IMG/VR virus record: IMGVR_UViG_3300017971_000532
Span: 1 to 36,347 of that record
DNA from: a virus
Strand: one strand, 5' to 3'
DNA: 36,347 bases
Positions within the stretch are counted from its first letter, which is position 1, and every line of letters starts with the position of its first letter. This document shows positions 17,481 through 25,646 of this stretch, in pieces. The notes under the pieces were generated by a model. It was not told the origin of the DNA, made no database searches, and worked only from the letters and a program-made list of their open reading frames with translations. The position numbers and the translations under genes were made by a program.

Positions 17481-19757
17481 TTATCCTACACTTTCAAAGA
17501 TGCCCGCCTTGCCGATCATGATGTTGAAGCGCTCCACGGTGTCAGCAAGCGCCAGTCTGAGCTGCGCCCACATGTCACCGGTTGCCTTGGTGACAGCCGT
17601 GTTGATCTCGCTGTCGATCTTGATGATGGCCGCATCCTCAAACTTCTTGTCAAGGTCCAATGCACCTTTCCTCCATTCCGGCAGGAAGAACACCTTGAAG
17701 GATGTGATGGCCTTTTTCTGGGTGTTGCTGTTGTTGAGCTGGAAAACGATCCAGTCAAAATTCTCCTGGAGCACATGCTCATAATAGCTCATCTGCTCAC
17801 GCTGATGCTTGAATTTCCATGCCGGGTCCACCCACAGCGTCCTGTCACCCCAGAGGATGAAATTGCCCTTGGACTTCTTGATGACGTTGATGCCCAGCGG
17901 ATTGAGGTATTCCTCATCCAGAATTGCATCACCGGTCGGCAATTCCAGAATCTTGGACAGGATGTTCTCAACACCCGCCTCTGCCTTGTGATATCCGGTG
18001 TAATCATTGGCAGTCTTGGCCTCTTCACCATGCACCATACCGGTGCAAGACACCAGCTTCAACTTGCCTTCGGTGCTGGCCTCCGGGTCAGCCACGTAGG
18101 CATAGCTGGGGAATGACACAACGGCAAAGTCGTTGCGTCCCAGGGTGTCGTTGATATACTCATCAACTTCCTGCTCGGTGACCTTGTTGCTGGGCACCTC
18201 ATACCTGTACTGATGGTTTTTGGCCTCAGCATAGGCGGCACCCGCCTTCTGGACAGCCGTGGAAGTGATGCCAGGGGTGGCACACTTGATCAGGCCCATG
18301 TTCTTGCCAAAGATGCGGTTGAACGGGCTGTTGGATGTGTCCCACACCTGCTGCGTGTAGTCTGCATCCACCACGTTGTTGCCATCCTTCCCGCCTGCCA
18401 TGTCCAGCGGTGCAACAACCATGAACTCATCGGCAGGCGCACCGCTGGCCGTCAGGTCGCTGCCAGCCGCCACTGTGATGGTCTCATGGTCGTTGTCAGT
18501 GATGCGGTATTTTTCCCTGGTGGCATTGGGCTTGTCGGGATACAGGTATCCATCGATCAGCTCATCCGCCACAAACGGCTTGTAGGTGAGCACCATGGTG
18601 TCACCCGCTTCCAAAACGGTGGCACCGTTGGTGATAGTGAATGGAGGTGTCCACTTGTTGTTGGGTGTGAATGCCGCACCTTCAGTGCCGCTGCCCAGCG
18701 CTCCGAACACATCGCTGGTGGCATTGAATGCACTGGCATCCGACATGACGATGGTGATGACCTGAGCCACCATGTCATCGGTCGTTGTACCCAATGCCAC
18801 CGTTGCGTCTGCGTCACCGACCGAATGGATGAACTCATGGATGACAGCGGTGAGCACGGTCTCAGTGACCGATGAAATCTCACCCCAGTAGTTGGCAGGC
18901 CTGACGTCAGCCGCATGGGCACCAACCCACAGGTCTTCAGCTTCCACTTCATCGTTGTTCCCGTCGTTGTTGATTTTGTTGACCCAGTATCTGGCGTGGG
19001 TGGGATTGGTGTGAAGGTTGGGATACTGAAGAACCAACTCATCATCAACGTAGATGAACAAGCCAAATTCCTCAGTGGGCTTTTCCTCGCCATCCCTGAT
19101 CTCATAGGACAGCTGCTTGCCCTCATTCTCCAGCACCAGATAATAGCGCAAATCACCGCCACCACCGGCTGTCCAGTCATCCTTCATGGTCTGATCGGCT
19201 GCGACGGTGACCACCCCGGTTGCATCGTTGCTGATGATGGGGTATTGCTTGTTGGACACCTCTGCCAACTCGACATAGCCACCCTTCCATTCATCCACCA
19301 GCATGGTCTTGCCGGTGTCAATGGTGGTGTTGGTAATATCGCCACCTCCGGTCACGTCATCGGTGAGCTTCTGGGCCTTGCCACCCCATCTGCCGCCGTT
19401 CTTGGCCTTGAGTTTGCCCATGGCCGTGCGCACCAGCTTGCGACAATACAACGTTTTTTCTGCTTGCACTTCCTCGCCATCTGTCACACGCACGAGGAAA
19501 AGCCCACCCCTGCCTGCCGCCTCATCAAAAAAGTCGATACAAGCGTCAGGCAGCAGGCTGTCCTCGATATAGCTGCCGCACTTTTTGATGAATTGTGATT
19601 TGCTGGAACACTGAATCAGCTCACCCACGTTGCCCTTTTCCAAAATGCCGCCATATGCGGCCCAGCCAAGCGCACCCGGCTCAATGGGTTTGTCGCCTTC
19701 CAACTCGGTGATGCTGACACCGGCTCCACGCACGGGTCCAAACCGTCGCTGTGCCAT
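17481..19757 (-). CDS. Contractile tail sheath protein
   Basis: The product is 758 aa. The ATG follows AGGAGGT. The N-terminus (RFGPVRGAGVSITELEGDKP, GALGWAAYGGILEKGNVGEL) and the C-terminal core (NPLGINVIKKSKGNFILWGD, RTLWVDPAWKFKHQREQMSY, EHVLQENFDWIVFQ) match tail sheath proteins. These form the contractile outer tube and anchor each disc to the next through terminal arms. The middle (about residues 130-460) is a variable insertion rich in Asp, Thr and Gly, probably exposed on the tail surface. The protein is longer than a minimal sheath such as P2 FI because of this insertion. Third codon positions are strongly G/C, fitting an abundant virion protein. Confidence 0.93.
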   Translation of the reverse strand: MAQRRFGPVRGAGVSITELEGDKPIEPGALGWAAYGGILEKGNVGELIQCSSKSQFIKKCGSYIEDSLLPDACIDFFDEAAGRGGLFLVRVTDGEEVQAEKTLYCRKLVRTAMGKLKAKNGGRWGGKAQKLTDDVTGGGDITNTTIDTGKTMLVDEWKGGYVELAEVSNKQYPIISNDATGVVTVAADQTMKDDWTAGGGGDLRYYLVLENEGKQLSYEIRDGEEKPTEEFGLFIYVDDELVLQYPNLHTNPTHARYWVNKINNDGNNDEVEAEDLWVGAHAADVRPANYWGEISSVTETVLTAVIHEFIHSVGDADATVALGTTTDDMVAQVITIVMSDASAFNATSDVFGALGSGTEGAAFTPNNKWTPPFTITNGATVLEAGDTMVLTYKPFVADELIDGYLYPDKPNATREKYRITDNDHETITVAAGSDLTASGAPADEFMVVAPLDMAGGKDGNNVVDADYTQQVWDTSNSPFNRIFGKNMGLIKCATPGITSTAVQKAGAAYAEAKNHQYRYEVPSNKVTEQEVDEYINDTLGRNDFAVVSFPSYAYVADPEASTEGKLKLVSCTGMVHGEEAKTANDYTGYHKAEAGVENILSKILELPTGDAILDEEYLNPLGINVIKKSKGNFILWGDRTLWVDPAWKFKHQREQMSYYEHVLQENFDWIVFQLNNSNTQKKAITSFKVFFLPEWRKGALDLDKKFEDAAIIKIDSEINTAVTKATGDMWAQLRLALADTVERFNIMIGKAGIFESVG

Positions 19758-19758
19758 T

Positions 19759-21015
19759 TTATGACCTCCTGATCACAAGATTAGAGTCATTTGTTGACTT
19801 GAATTCCTTTACAGCATATGTGTCAATTGAATCACGCATATAGAATAACGCGCCCACAATGCTGAAGCGAAGTCTGCCTGTGTGCAAATCCCCCAGATTG
19901 GCACTGGTTCTCATGTCGTATTCATCAAGAAGCCAAAGCCTGTATTCCTCATCCAACCCTGTTGAAGTTATTAGGGGATTGTTAGCAAAAAAGCGCTTCA
20001 TTTCATCAGCAAGGCGCGTTTGGTCAACGCCTTTGTCTGTAATCAAGTTGGCCATTATTTCCAGATCGCCTCTGATGGGTGCTGGAACAATTACAGCCTC
20101 ACCAGTGCTCTTGTTCACCACATAGTCATCTGGGCCATATTCTGTTGCGTTTACAAGATTGACGTCATCTAGCACAAGCGATGGGACCTTTTGGATTTCT
20201 GTGTAATCACGACTCGTTGTCACAGCAACTTCAGGCTCCCAGTAAAAACGGAGCCAAACAACTTTTCCTGCCGACACAACTTGTGACAAAGTCACAACAT
20301 TTGTGCCCGGATCATATGATTGGTAGATGTCTGTGTTATGATTGGGATCGTCTGTGTGATTATAAGCGCTGTCAATCCCAACTATATTGTATGGAGTTTC
20401 AAGAGGAAAATCATTTGCCAAATCCAACGTGTCTGTATCCGATGTCAACTCAATTGGATAATCAGCAATTGGCCTGACATTATCCCTCAAAAGTGGTATC
20501 AATGTTCTATACAACAAATCCTCTTTGAATTCGATATTTGATGAATATAAAACCTTGATGTCACGGAGATATGGCGTGACGTATTTGTTTGTTGTCTTGA
20601 GATTGACGATGACTTGTAATTTTTTGGCAATTGCTGGAAAATTTGAGATGTTGCCAGCAACTTCAACCTCTGTATTCCAATCGGTTGTATTCACCACCCA
20701 ATTGCCACCGTCCCACCAATATTCATCAACCCCATCAGATAATCTGAATCCAAGACTTGTGGCAACTTGCCCATCCACTTCAAAGTGCGTTGCTTCCACC
20801 TCAAATCCCAGCCATTGCTGGACGCTCTGTGGTTGTGCCACCCATGTCTTCAAATGCAGATCATCGTCAGTTGGGTATTCCTCAATCTCAAAGAGAATTT
20901 CCTTGAGCTGTGCGCGGTTTTCATCCTCATTCAATCTGGTGTAGTCATCAAGGGTGATTTTGTCACGATTGTTGCTGAGGAATTCAAAGTGTTTGACAAG
21001 TTTTCTCAACCGCAT
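19759..21015 (-). CDS. Neck/tail-junction protein of unknown family
   Basis: The product is 418 aa from the ATG at 21015, which overlaps the upstream stop as TGATG and has AGGT six bases before it; a GTG one codon earlier is possible. I do not recognise the family. The first third is acidic and charged (ITLDDYTRLNEDENRAQLKE). The middle has beta-rich stretches (WLGFEVEATHFEVDG, YWWDGGNWVVNTTDW) and the C-terminal part contains GDLEIMANLITDKGVDQTRL and RLRFSIVGALFYMRD. Codon use is clearly more A/T-rich than in the adjacent sheath gene. Its place just before the sheath, after connector and tail-completion genes, suggests a tail-terminator or sheath-cap role, or a collar protein. This is inference. 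Confidence 0.6.
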   Translation of the reverse strand: MRLRKLVKHFEFLSNNRDKITLDDYTRLNEDENRAQLKEILFEIEEYPTDDDLHLKTWVAQPQSVQQWLGFEVEATHFEVDGQVATSLGFRLSDGVDEYWWDGGNWVVNTTDWNTEVEVAGNISNFPAIAKKLQVIVNLKTTNKYVTPYLRDIKVLYSSNIEFKEDLLYRTLIPLLRDNVRPIADYPIELTSDTDTLDLANDFPLETPYNIVGIDSAYNHTDDPNHNTDIYQSYDPGTNVVTLSQVVSAGKVVWLRFYWEPEVAVTTSRDYTEIQKVPSLVLDDVNLVNATEYGPDDYVVNKSTGEAVIVPAPIRGDLEIMANLITDKGVDQTRLADEMKRFFANNPLITSTGLDEEYRLWLLDEYDMRTSANLGDLHTGRLRFSIVGALFYMRDSIDTYAVKEFKSTNDSNLVIRRS

Positions 21016-21641
21016 CACTTACCTGCCGCCAACTCCCGCATTGCCAGATTGATAGCTTCATGCCAATGATTCAAAGCTATTCTGTGCAATTCAGGATCTT
21101 GAAATGCCTGGCGCATGAATGGCCTTGAAACAATCACAATTGCCCTTGTTCCAACGCCAATTGGCTTCCATCCGCCTGGCATCCTGTCCCACAGTTCTTT
21201 GGCCCTTCCAGACAACGTGTTGGGGTTCACTGTGCCTTGGCTTGTCAACCAAAGTATCCAGAACAAACCTCTCATCTCCCACGTGACTGGGATGATCCCT
21301 CCGTCGTGAATCATCACTGCTATGTTGTATATGCCACTGGTTTTCAACACACCAACAAACACAGTGTATTCATTCACAACCTGATATGTTATGGATTGGA
21401 AAAGCTCACCATCATCGACAAGTGGCTTGCTGCTTCTTTTGATTGCCACAGTCAATGGTTTATTTGGTGCAAACCCGCCTTTCTGTATGACCTTCCTGGT
21501 GTTTCTCACGCCCATCAGACCAATCCTGCCTGATGCGATTTTCATGTATTTGCGAGTTTTTTTGTCAAATATTCTTGGATCAAATGCTTTTTTAGCAGCC
21601 TTCCACCCATATGTCTTTTTGAATTGGGTTTTCGGCATCAT
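21015..21641 (-). CDS. Tail completion protein (HK97 gp10 / Mu gpG-like)
   Basis: The product is 208 aa. Two adjacent ATG codons are possible; the first overlaps the upstream stop as ATGA, and the second has the better spacing to AGAGG. The region APNKPLTVAIKRSSKPLVDD followed by GELFQSITYQVV is the characteristic core of phage virion-morphogenesis/gp10-type proteins, with their K..s.PL.d.G.L..SI pattern. It is followed by a beta segment (VFVGVLKTSG, IAVMIHDGG) and PGGWKPIG. These proteins act at the head-tail joint during tail completion. Gene order (connectors before, sheath after) supports the call. The N-terminus is very basic. Confidence 0.7.
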   Translation of the reverse strand: MMPKTQFKKTYGWKAAKKAFDPRIFDKKTRKYMKIASGRIGLMGVRNTRKVIQKGGFAPNKPLTVAIKRSSKPLVDDGELFQSITYQVVNEYTVFVGVLKTSGIYNIAVMIHDGGIIPVTWEMRGLFWILWLTSQGTVNPNTLSGRAKELWDRMPGGWKPIGVGTRAIVIVSRPFMRQAFQDPELHRIALNHWHEAINLAMRELAAGK

Positions 21642-22048
21642 GCGCCTCTTGTCTGCTTCGATGGTTGTCTGTCTGCGAAATGAGCTTTGACCATTGTTGG
21701 ACCGCTTTGATCCGGGTAATGTCCACACCATTCCAGTTTGATGATGTACACATCAGTAACAACATGGCCGATTTGTACAAATCTGTCATTCGGCTGCAAT
21801 GTCACACTAGCTGCATCCAGATCAATCTTCCTGAACAACACATACCCATCAGAGCCTTCAACTGCTCCAGCCTTGCCTGCCTCCAGTCCATACTGTTGGC
21901 CCCATTTCGGCTGGCCCTGTACAGTCTTGGTTGCCGCACGTTTGGCCTGCTGTACAGGTTCCCTTGCATCCTCATCCATGATTGTGCTGGATTTGAGGAT
22001 TTGTTTGATCTTCACATCGCAAGGATGTATGAGATTGGGTATTGGCAT
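21638..22048 (-). CDS. Putative head closure/stopper protein
   Basis: The product is 136 aa from the ATG that overlaps the connector stop as TGATG. An in-frame TTG five codons upstream is less likely. Visible segments are DVKIKQILKSSTIMDEDARE, PVQQAKRAATKT, a beta-rich middle (GSDGYVLFRKIDLDAASVTL), and VQIGHVVTDVYIIKLEWCGHYP. The size, the beta-rich C-terminal two thirds and the place right after the head-tail connector fit the small stopper/adaptor proteins that close the portal ring. No exact family is recognised, so the role is inferred from context. Confidence 0.55.
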   Translation of the reverse strand: MPIPNLIHPCDVKIKQILKSSTIMDEDAREPVQQAKRAATKTVQGQPKWGQQYGLEAGKAGAVEGSDGYVLFRKIDLDAASVTLQPNDRFVQIGHVVTDVYIIKLEWCGHYPDQSGPTMVKAHFADRQPSKQTRGA

Positions 22049-23142
22049 CAGTAGTATGTCCAATCCGCTGGCGTAGCCACACCCAATGGTGCACGATACA
22101 GTTTGATGATGTCCAGGATCTCCTGGTCTTGTGTGATTCCATCCAATCCAGCTTTCCTGGATTTGGTGGAATCTGAATATTGGATTTCATGGCCATCAGT
22201 CTTTTCCTTGATGACCTGGCCACCAGGCGTCACAGGCACCAACGGATTGCTGGCCCCTGGATACACGGGATTGGACAACTTTTCGATGACCAACTTCAAC
22301 AGCGCACGGCTGATCAACTTGGGCACACTTCCATCCTCTTCAGTGTATCCGAGGATGCATTTGACTTCTTGGTTCTTTTGGCCACGACGGAATTTCAACT
22401 GGCCAAATGTCAACGGTGCAACATAGATGTCCCTGTATTCATCAGGCCCAACCAACTTGATGCGCGGGTTGCGCCTGTCGTCAGGATAGCTTCTGGAATT
22501 GTATACCTTGTACAATTCCGCCTGAAGCTCATCCGCTGATCCGTTGAGCTTGATGTAATCCACTTGGATGATGGGAATGCCAAAGAACAGTGTGTCTGAG
22601 TCATTCCCGTTCAATTCCAGAATCACTTGCTTGGGCACAAACCACTGCCGACAAGCCCGATCAAGGAATTGCTGCCACGTCTCGATGTAGGCCAAAACTG
22701 TGTCGTCATCTGGCGGATCTGGAATGCCTGCATCCCGCACGTCCTGGACAGAGATGTAGTGATCAGCCGATGAACCACCCGACTGCACCAACACCTCAAA
22801 GTCCTCTTGGCCCAATTGATATGGCGCTGCGGCAGATATCTTCCAGCGCCACTTGATGCGATGGGTGCCAATCGGTTCAGCAAGTCCAGGCGTGTAACCA
22901 TTCCCAGCCGTGTTGTCATATGCATAGTATGAACCAACCGAGAATTTGCCAGGCGCACTGGTGACATCCTCCCAATCAGTGTCATCGCCAGGGGTTGGGA
23001 ATACCACACTGCCAGGCAGGCCACCGGTGATGTCCCAGATCTGATATCCCACTTCATAGGCATCCGTAAGAACATTGTTTACTGTGATAAACCAATTGAT
23101 TATACTAGGTGTATTTTCTTGGCCGCGTGCTAATGCTGGCAT
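22048..23142 (-). CDS. Head-tail connector (adaptor) protein with N-terminal beta domain
   Basis: The product is 364 aa from the ATG at 23142, which has GGAG eight bases upstream; a TTG four codons earlier is less likely. The N-terminal ~120 residues form a beta-rich domain seen in several phage proteins (VGYQIWDITGGLPGSVVFP, GTHRIKWRWKI). The helical part begins at about residue 130 with YISVQDVRDAGIPDPPDDDT and continues with YIETWQQFLDRACRQWF, the usual start of gp6/YqbG-type connectors. Later, LGYTEEDGSVPKLISRALLK closes that fold. The protein would bind the portal ring. Its ribosome site lies inside the end of the upstream homing endonuclease gene. Confidence 0.7.
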   Translation of the reverse strand: MPALARGQENTPSIINWFITVNNVLTDAYEVGYQIWDITGGLPGSVVFPTPGDDTDWEDVTSAPGKFSVGSYYAYDNTAGNGYTPGLAEPIGTHRIKWRWKISAAAPYQLGQEDFEVLVQSGGSSADHYISVQDVRDAGIPDPPDDDTVLAYIETWQQFLDRACRQWFVPKQVILELNGNDSDTLFFGIPIIQVDYIKLNGSADELQAELYKVYNSRSYPDDRRNPRIKLVGPDEYRDIYVAPLTFGQLKFRRGQKNQEVKCILGYTEEDGSVPKLISRALLKLVIEKLSNPVYPGASNPLVPVTPGGQVIKEKTDGHEIQYSDSTKSRKAGLDGITQDQEILDIIKLYRAPLGVATPADWTYY

Positions 23143-23759
23143 GATTGACTCCAAACTCTGACACCATCAACCAAAGACCAACTTTTACCTAACTTGGCTT
23201 TACGCATCTTGGCCTTTGCAACTTCATCGTGTCGTTTGCCCAACTGCGCTTGACGCAATTTTTCACATGTCTCCTTTGATCGTTTCATCCCTCTGTGAGC
23301 ACTTCCTATTTTGCGTTTATGCTCTTTGGACAATTTTTTTCCAAGATGTGCCAACCGATTTTTTTCATTTGATTCATCTGTGTGTTTACATCCAAGGAAT
23401 GAACTGGGCTTGCCTTTCTTTGCTTGGGACATTTTCATTCTTGTCTCATCTGTGTGCTTCACCCCCAAGCAATTCCCTGCTGTTGGACTAATATTGTACA
23501 AGCCTATACCCAACCTCAATGAATCCAACCAAGCCTGTTCGCAAGCCAACAGTGATTCTGATTCGCAACATTCCACAATCTTGAAAACAAAGGCCATTGC
23601 GCCATACTTATTCCAAGCACGTTGCAGATAGGCATTCTCGTGAACTCCGTTTTCTAATTCTCTGATGTGTTCTGCCCATCGACGTTCAATGTCAATAGAT
23701 GAGCCGACATATTGTTTGCCAGCGACCTCGTTGACGATTGTGTAAACGCCACAAATCAT
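23130..23759 (-). CDS. GIY-YIG homing endonuclease with NUMOD3-type repeats
   Basis: The product is 209 aa. The catalytic domain is at the N-terminus: GVYTI (residues 4-8), YVGSS (17-21) with the second Tyr of the motif at 17, Arg27 in IERRW, a Glu in CEQAWLD (74) and Asn89 in YNISPTA. Residues ~98-195 hold at least three NUMOD3-like DNA-binding repeats of the kind GKK.SKEHKRKIGSAHRGM and KRSKETCEKLRQAQLGK. Such free-standing SegA/I-TevI relatives cut phage DNA lacking their gene and spread by repair. The gene starts 3 bases after the upstream stop. It ends 13 bases inside the connector gene, as expected for an inserted selfish element that preserves both neighbours. It has no role in virion structure. 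Confidence 0.9.
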   Translation of the reverse strand: MICGVYTIVNEVAGKQYVGSSIDIERRWAEHIRELENGVHENAYLQRAWNKYGAMAFVFKIVECCESESLLACEQAWLDSLRLGIGLYNISPTAGNCLGVKHTDETRMKMSQAKKGKPSSFLGCKHTDESNEKNRLAHLGKKLSKEHKRKIGSAHRGMKRSKETCEKLRQAQLGKRHDEVAKAKMRKAKLGKSWSLVDGVRVWSQSCQH

Positions 23760-23762
23760 ATA

Positions 23763-24491
23763 TCACAGCACTCCGCTCCAGAAGCTCTTTTGGACAGGCT
23801 CACCCTTGGGGATGAACACAATGCGCTTTTCCATCTCCACGGGATCGCCAAACTCAAACTCCCCGTTGACGTTGCGCACGTAGCTCATCTGGTAATACTT
23901 CACCCTGGATTCCCCCTCGGCAACCAGGTTGGGCTCACTGCCGACATACAAGTCAACAATGACCTTGTCCCCGTAAATGTCCACAGGGTACACATCAGCA
24001 TCCTTGCCGATGCTGACCTTGTTCTTGAGATGTTCCATCACAGACATTCCCATGGACTTCAAGAAGTCCCGCAATGTCTCACCATCCTTGAGTGGCAGCT
24101 GTGATTTTTCTACAGACACCTGCGTTTCGATGTTTTTGCGTGATTCCATGATTTCCTCGTGTTTTTTGGTTGGTTTTTTACCACCGCCTTGAGACGGCAG
24201 AAGCTCTTTGGCATGTTTCATCAGATGTGCCTTGGCCTTGGCCTTGACATCATCCGGTGCTTTGATTTGGTTGACCCTGGCCAAACCGTTGCGCAAGTGC
24301 GGCTTGTCCACGGTGGTATTCTCGGTTGGGCTCTTGACGTTCATGTTGTGATGCGGTAGCAACCGCAAGCCCCTGGGCACGGTCTTGCCTTCCTTGTCCT
24401 TCTTGCCACCCGGAAGGATGTATGCGAATGCCGCATCTGGCAGATTGTTGATGAATTTTGCATCCCACTCGGCTTTTTCCACATGTTCCAT
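23763..24491 (-). CDS. XkdF-associated head protein
   Basis: The product is 242 aa from the ATG at 24491, placed by AGGAGG eight bases upstream. Residues ~10-100 contain FINNLPDAAFAYILPGGKKD, EGKTVPRGLRLLPHH, then KPHLRNGLARVNQI and KAHLMKHAKELLP. This module usually accompanies XkdF-type prohead protease or scaffold proteins. The second half is a separate alpha/beta region (LRDFLKSMGMSVMEHLKN, VIVDLYVGSEPNLV). The last residues are VQKSFWSGVL, close to the KKSFWNGVV that ends the scaffold-like protein at 32034. The place far from the protease gene is unusual. A head-assembly or minor capsid role is inferred. The function of the module itself is not established. Confidence 0.6.
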   Translation of the reverse strand: MEHVEKAEWDAKFINNLPDAAFAYILPGGKKDKEGKTVPRGLRLLPHHNMNVKSPTENTTVDKPHLRNGLARVNQIKAPDDVKAKAKAHLMKHAKELLPSQGGGKKPTKKHEEIMESRKNIETQVSVEKSQLPLKDGETLRDFLKSMGMSVMEHLKNKVSIGKDADVYPVDIYGDKVIVDLYVGSEPNLVAEGESRVKYYQMSYVRNVNGEFEFGDPVEMEKRIVFIPKGEPVQKSFWSGVL

Positions 24492-24501
24492 GACTTGCCT
24501 C

Positions 24502-24807
24502 CTATGGCAATGCGTCCGTTGGATGAAACGGACTGCCTTGGACATTGTCTATTGAAGGGATGGCAGATGATTCCTGGTAAAATGCTTGTATCCTGTCATC
24601 GGTCCACGGTGCTTCAGTGAATTCGATGGTGGTGTTGTCAATTTCAGTCCAACCCCATTTGTCATCATCAGGTTCATACACCAATCCATCATGCACAACT
24701 CTCAATGTTCCAGTCACGTAAGCAGTGGGTGTGTGAAATGTCTTGTTCACCCCGTTTGCCACTCCACTGAGCGTCACAATCTTGCTTTCGTGGTAGCTGT
24801 CAGCCAA
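24502..24807 (-). CDS. Small beta-rich virion protein
   Basis: I place the start at TTG 24807, giving 101 aa. GGAG lies nine bases upstream, and the codon overlaps the end of the preceding gene; the longer frame from 24933 would overlap that gene by 134 bases. The sequence reads KIVTLSGVANGVNKTFHTPT, then LRVVHDGLVYEPDD and IEFTEAPWTDDRIQAFYQ. This is a common small phage beta domain with the pattern G..NGVN..F..p, NG/DG L, P...D.I.A.Y. Such domains occur in head, neck and tail-fibre proteins. The exact role here is unknown. Confidence 0.65.
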   Translation of the reverse strand: MADSYHESKIVTLSGVANGVNKTFHTPTAYVTGTLRVVHDGLVYEPDDDKWGWTEIDNTTIEFTEAPWTDDRIQAFYQESSAIPSIDNVQGSPFHPTDALP

Positions 24808-25303
24808 TGAATTTCTCCACTGTGTAAAAATCTGGGTGCTGCTCGCAAATTGCCAACAATTCCTCCGGGTGTACCCATTGAGGATCATCAACAACTGGAC
24901 CAAGCACTGGAAGCAGTATAACGTGTGTTGCAAACTCTGAGCAAATTTGAGCTTTCCCGCTCAGACTTGGTTTTCTGATTTTGATGCGTAACCATCGCCA
25001 AGCTAGTATGATTATTGCAAACAAGAAAAACCCTTTGAAATCATACTTTCTGTCAAGATAATCACTTGCCGCTCTGAGACTTTTTGATACATCCTTTTTG
25101 GGTGTCACAACATATGCCCATTTCCTGTTTCTCACAGGCCTACACGTCACACCCTTTGGCAGCGCTTCAACCACCCATTCAGATTGCCAATCCTCGCTGC
25201 GATAGGTGACTGCTACGTGGTTGACACGGCCACTTGTGAACCATCGTATGGCCCTACCCAAGAAAGTGTCATCCCGCTCAAATACGCACTTGACGTCTTT
25301 CAC
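24800..25303 (-). CDS. Permuted NlpC/P60-like (YiiX-type) cysteine hydrolase with membrane segment
   Basis: The product is 167 aa from a GTG that overlaps the upstream stop (GTGA). The layout fits the permuted papain-like hydrolases. An early His lies in GRVNHVAV (His29) after GRAIRWFTSG, and a Glu lies in WVVEALPKGV (residue 46). A YDFKGFF segment occurs at ~88, and the nucleophile Cys in ICSEFATHV (Cys121). Such enzymes hydrolyse peptide, amide or ester bonds in cell walls or lipids. Residues 91-105 (FFLFAIIILAWRWLR) form a hydrophobic stretch able to cross or dip into a membrane, flanked by basic residues. The gene lies among head/neck genes rather than with lysis genes. Family fold is fairly clear; substrate is unknown. 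Confidence 0.7.
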   Translation of the reverse strand: MKDVKCVFERDDTFLGRAIRWFTSGRVNHVAVTYRSEDWQSEWVVEALPKGVTCRPVRNRKWAYVVTPKKDVSKSLRAASDYLDRKYDFKGFFLFAIIILAWRWLRIKIRKPSLSGKAQICSEFATHVILLPVLGPVVDDPQWVHPEELLAICEQHPDFYTVEKFIG

Positions 25304-25638
25304 ACAATACTCCCATCTGGAAGTGACTCTACAGATTGCAACAACTCCCAGACACCTTCCTTCGCAGCATCATACCGGCTGATGCCATTCACAGCCTCTG
25401 CCATTTTGGTCAACAACGCAACACCTTGAAGCTCTGTGTATGACAGGCTGTCTGCTTCCTCGTGATACACACCTTCCGTGTCTTTGTGGCCTTTGGTCCA
25501 ATACACCGCAACCCTGGTTGCATATGAATCGTTGGGATCCACATAGATGTGCAATTCGCGGATGTGATATGCATTTTCCTGAACTTCTTCAGGAATTGGG
25601 ATCGCCTTTATTTCTGGAGTAGTTGGTTGGAATGGCAT
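25300..25638 (-). CDS. Small protein of unknown function (head/neck region)
   Basis: The product is 112 aa with a clear GAGGTG eight bases before the ATG. No family is recognised. It begins with a proline-rich segment (FQPTTPEIKAIPIPEE), followed by IRELHIYVDPNDSYATRVAV and VYWTKGHKD, which look like one beta sheet. The C-terminal ~45 residues are helical (LQGVALLTKMAEAVNGISRY, DAAKEGVWELLQSV). Coupling to the NlpC/P60-like gene by a GTGA overlap suggests that the two are made together. The position after the fibre-like gene fits a fibre accessory or assembly helper, which is inference. Confidence 0.5.
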   Translation of the reverse strand: MPFQPTTPEIKAIPIPEEVQENAYHIRELHIYVDPNDSYATRVAVYWTKGHKDTEGVYHEEADSLSYTELQGVALLTKMAEAVNGISRYDAAKEGVWELLQSVESLPDGSIV

Positions 25639-25646
25639 GATACACC

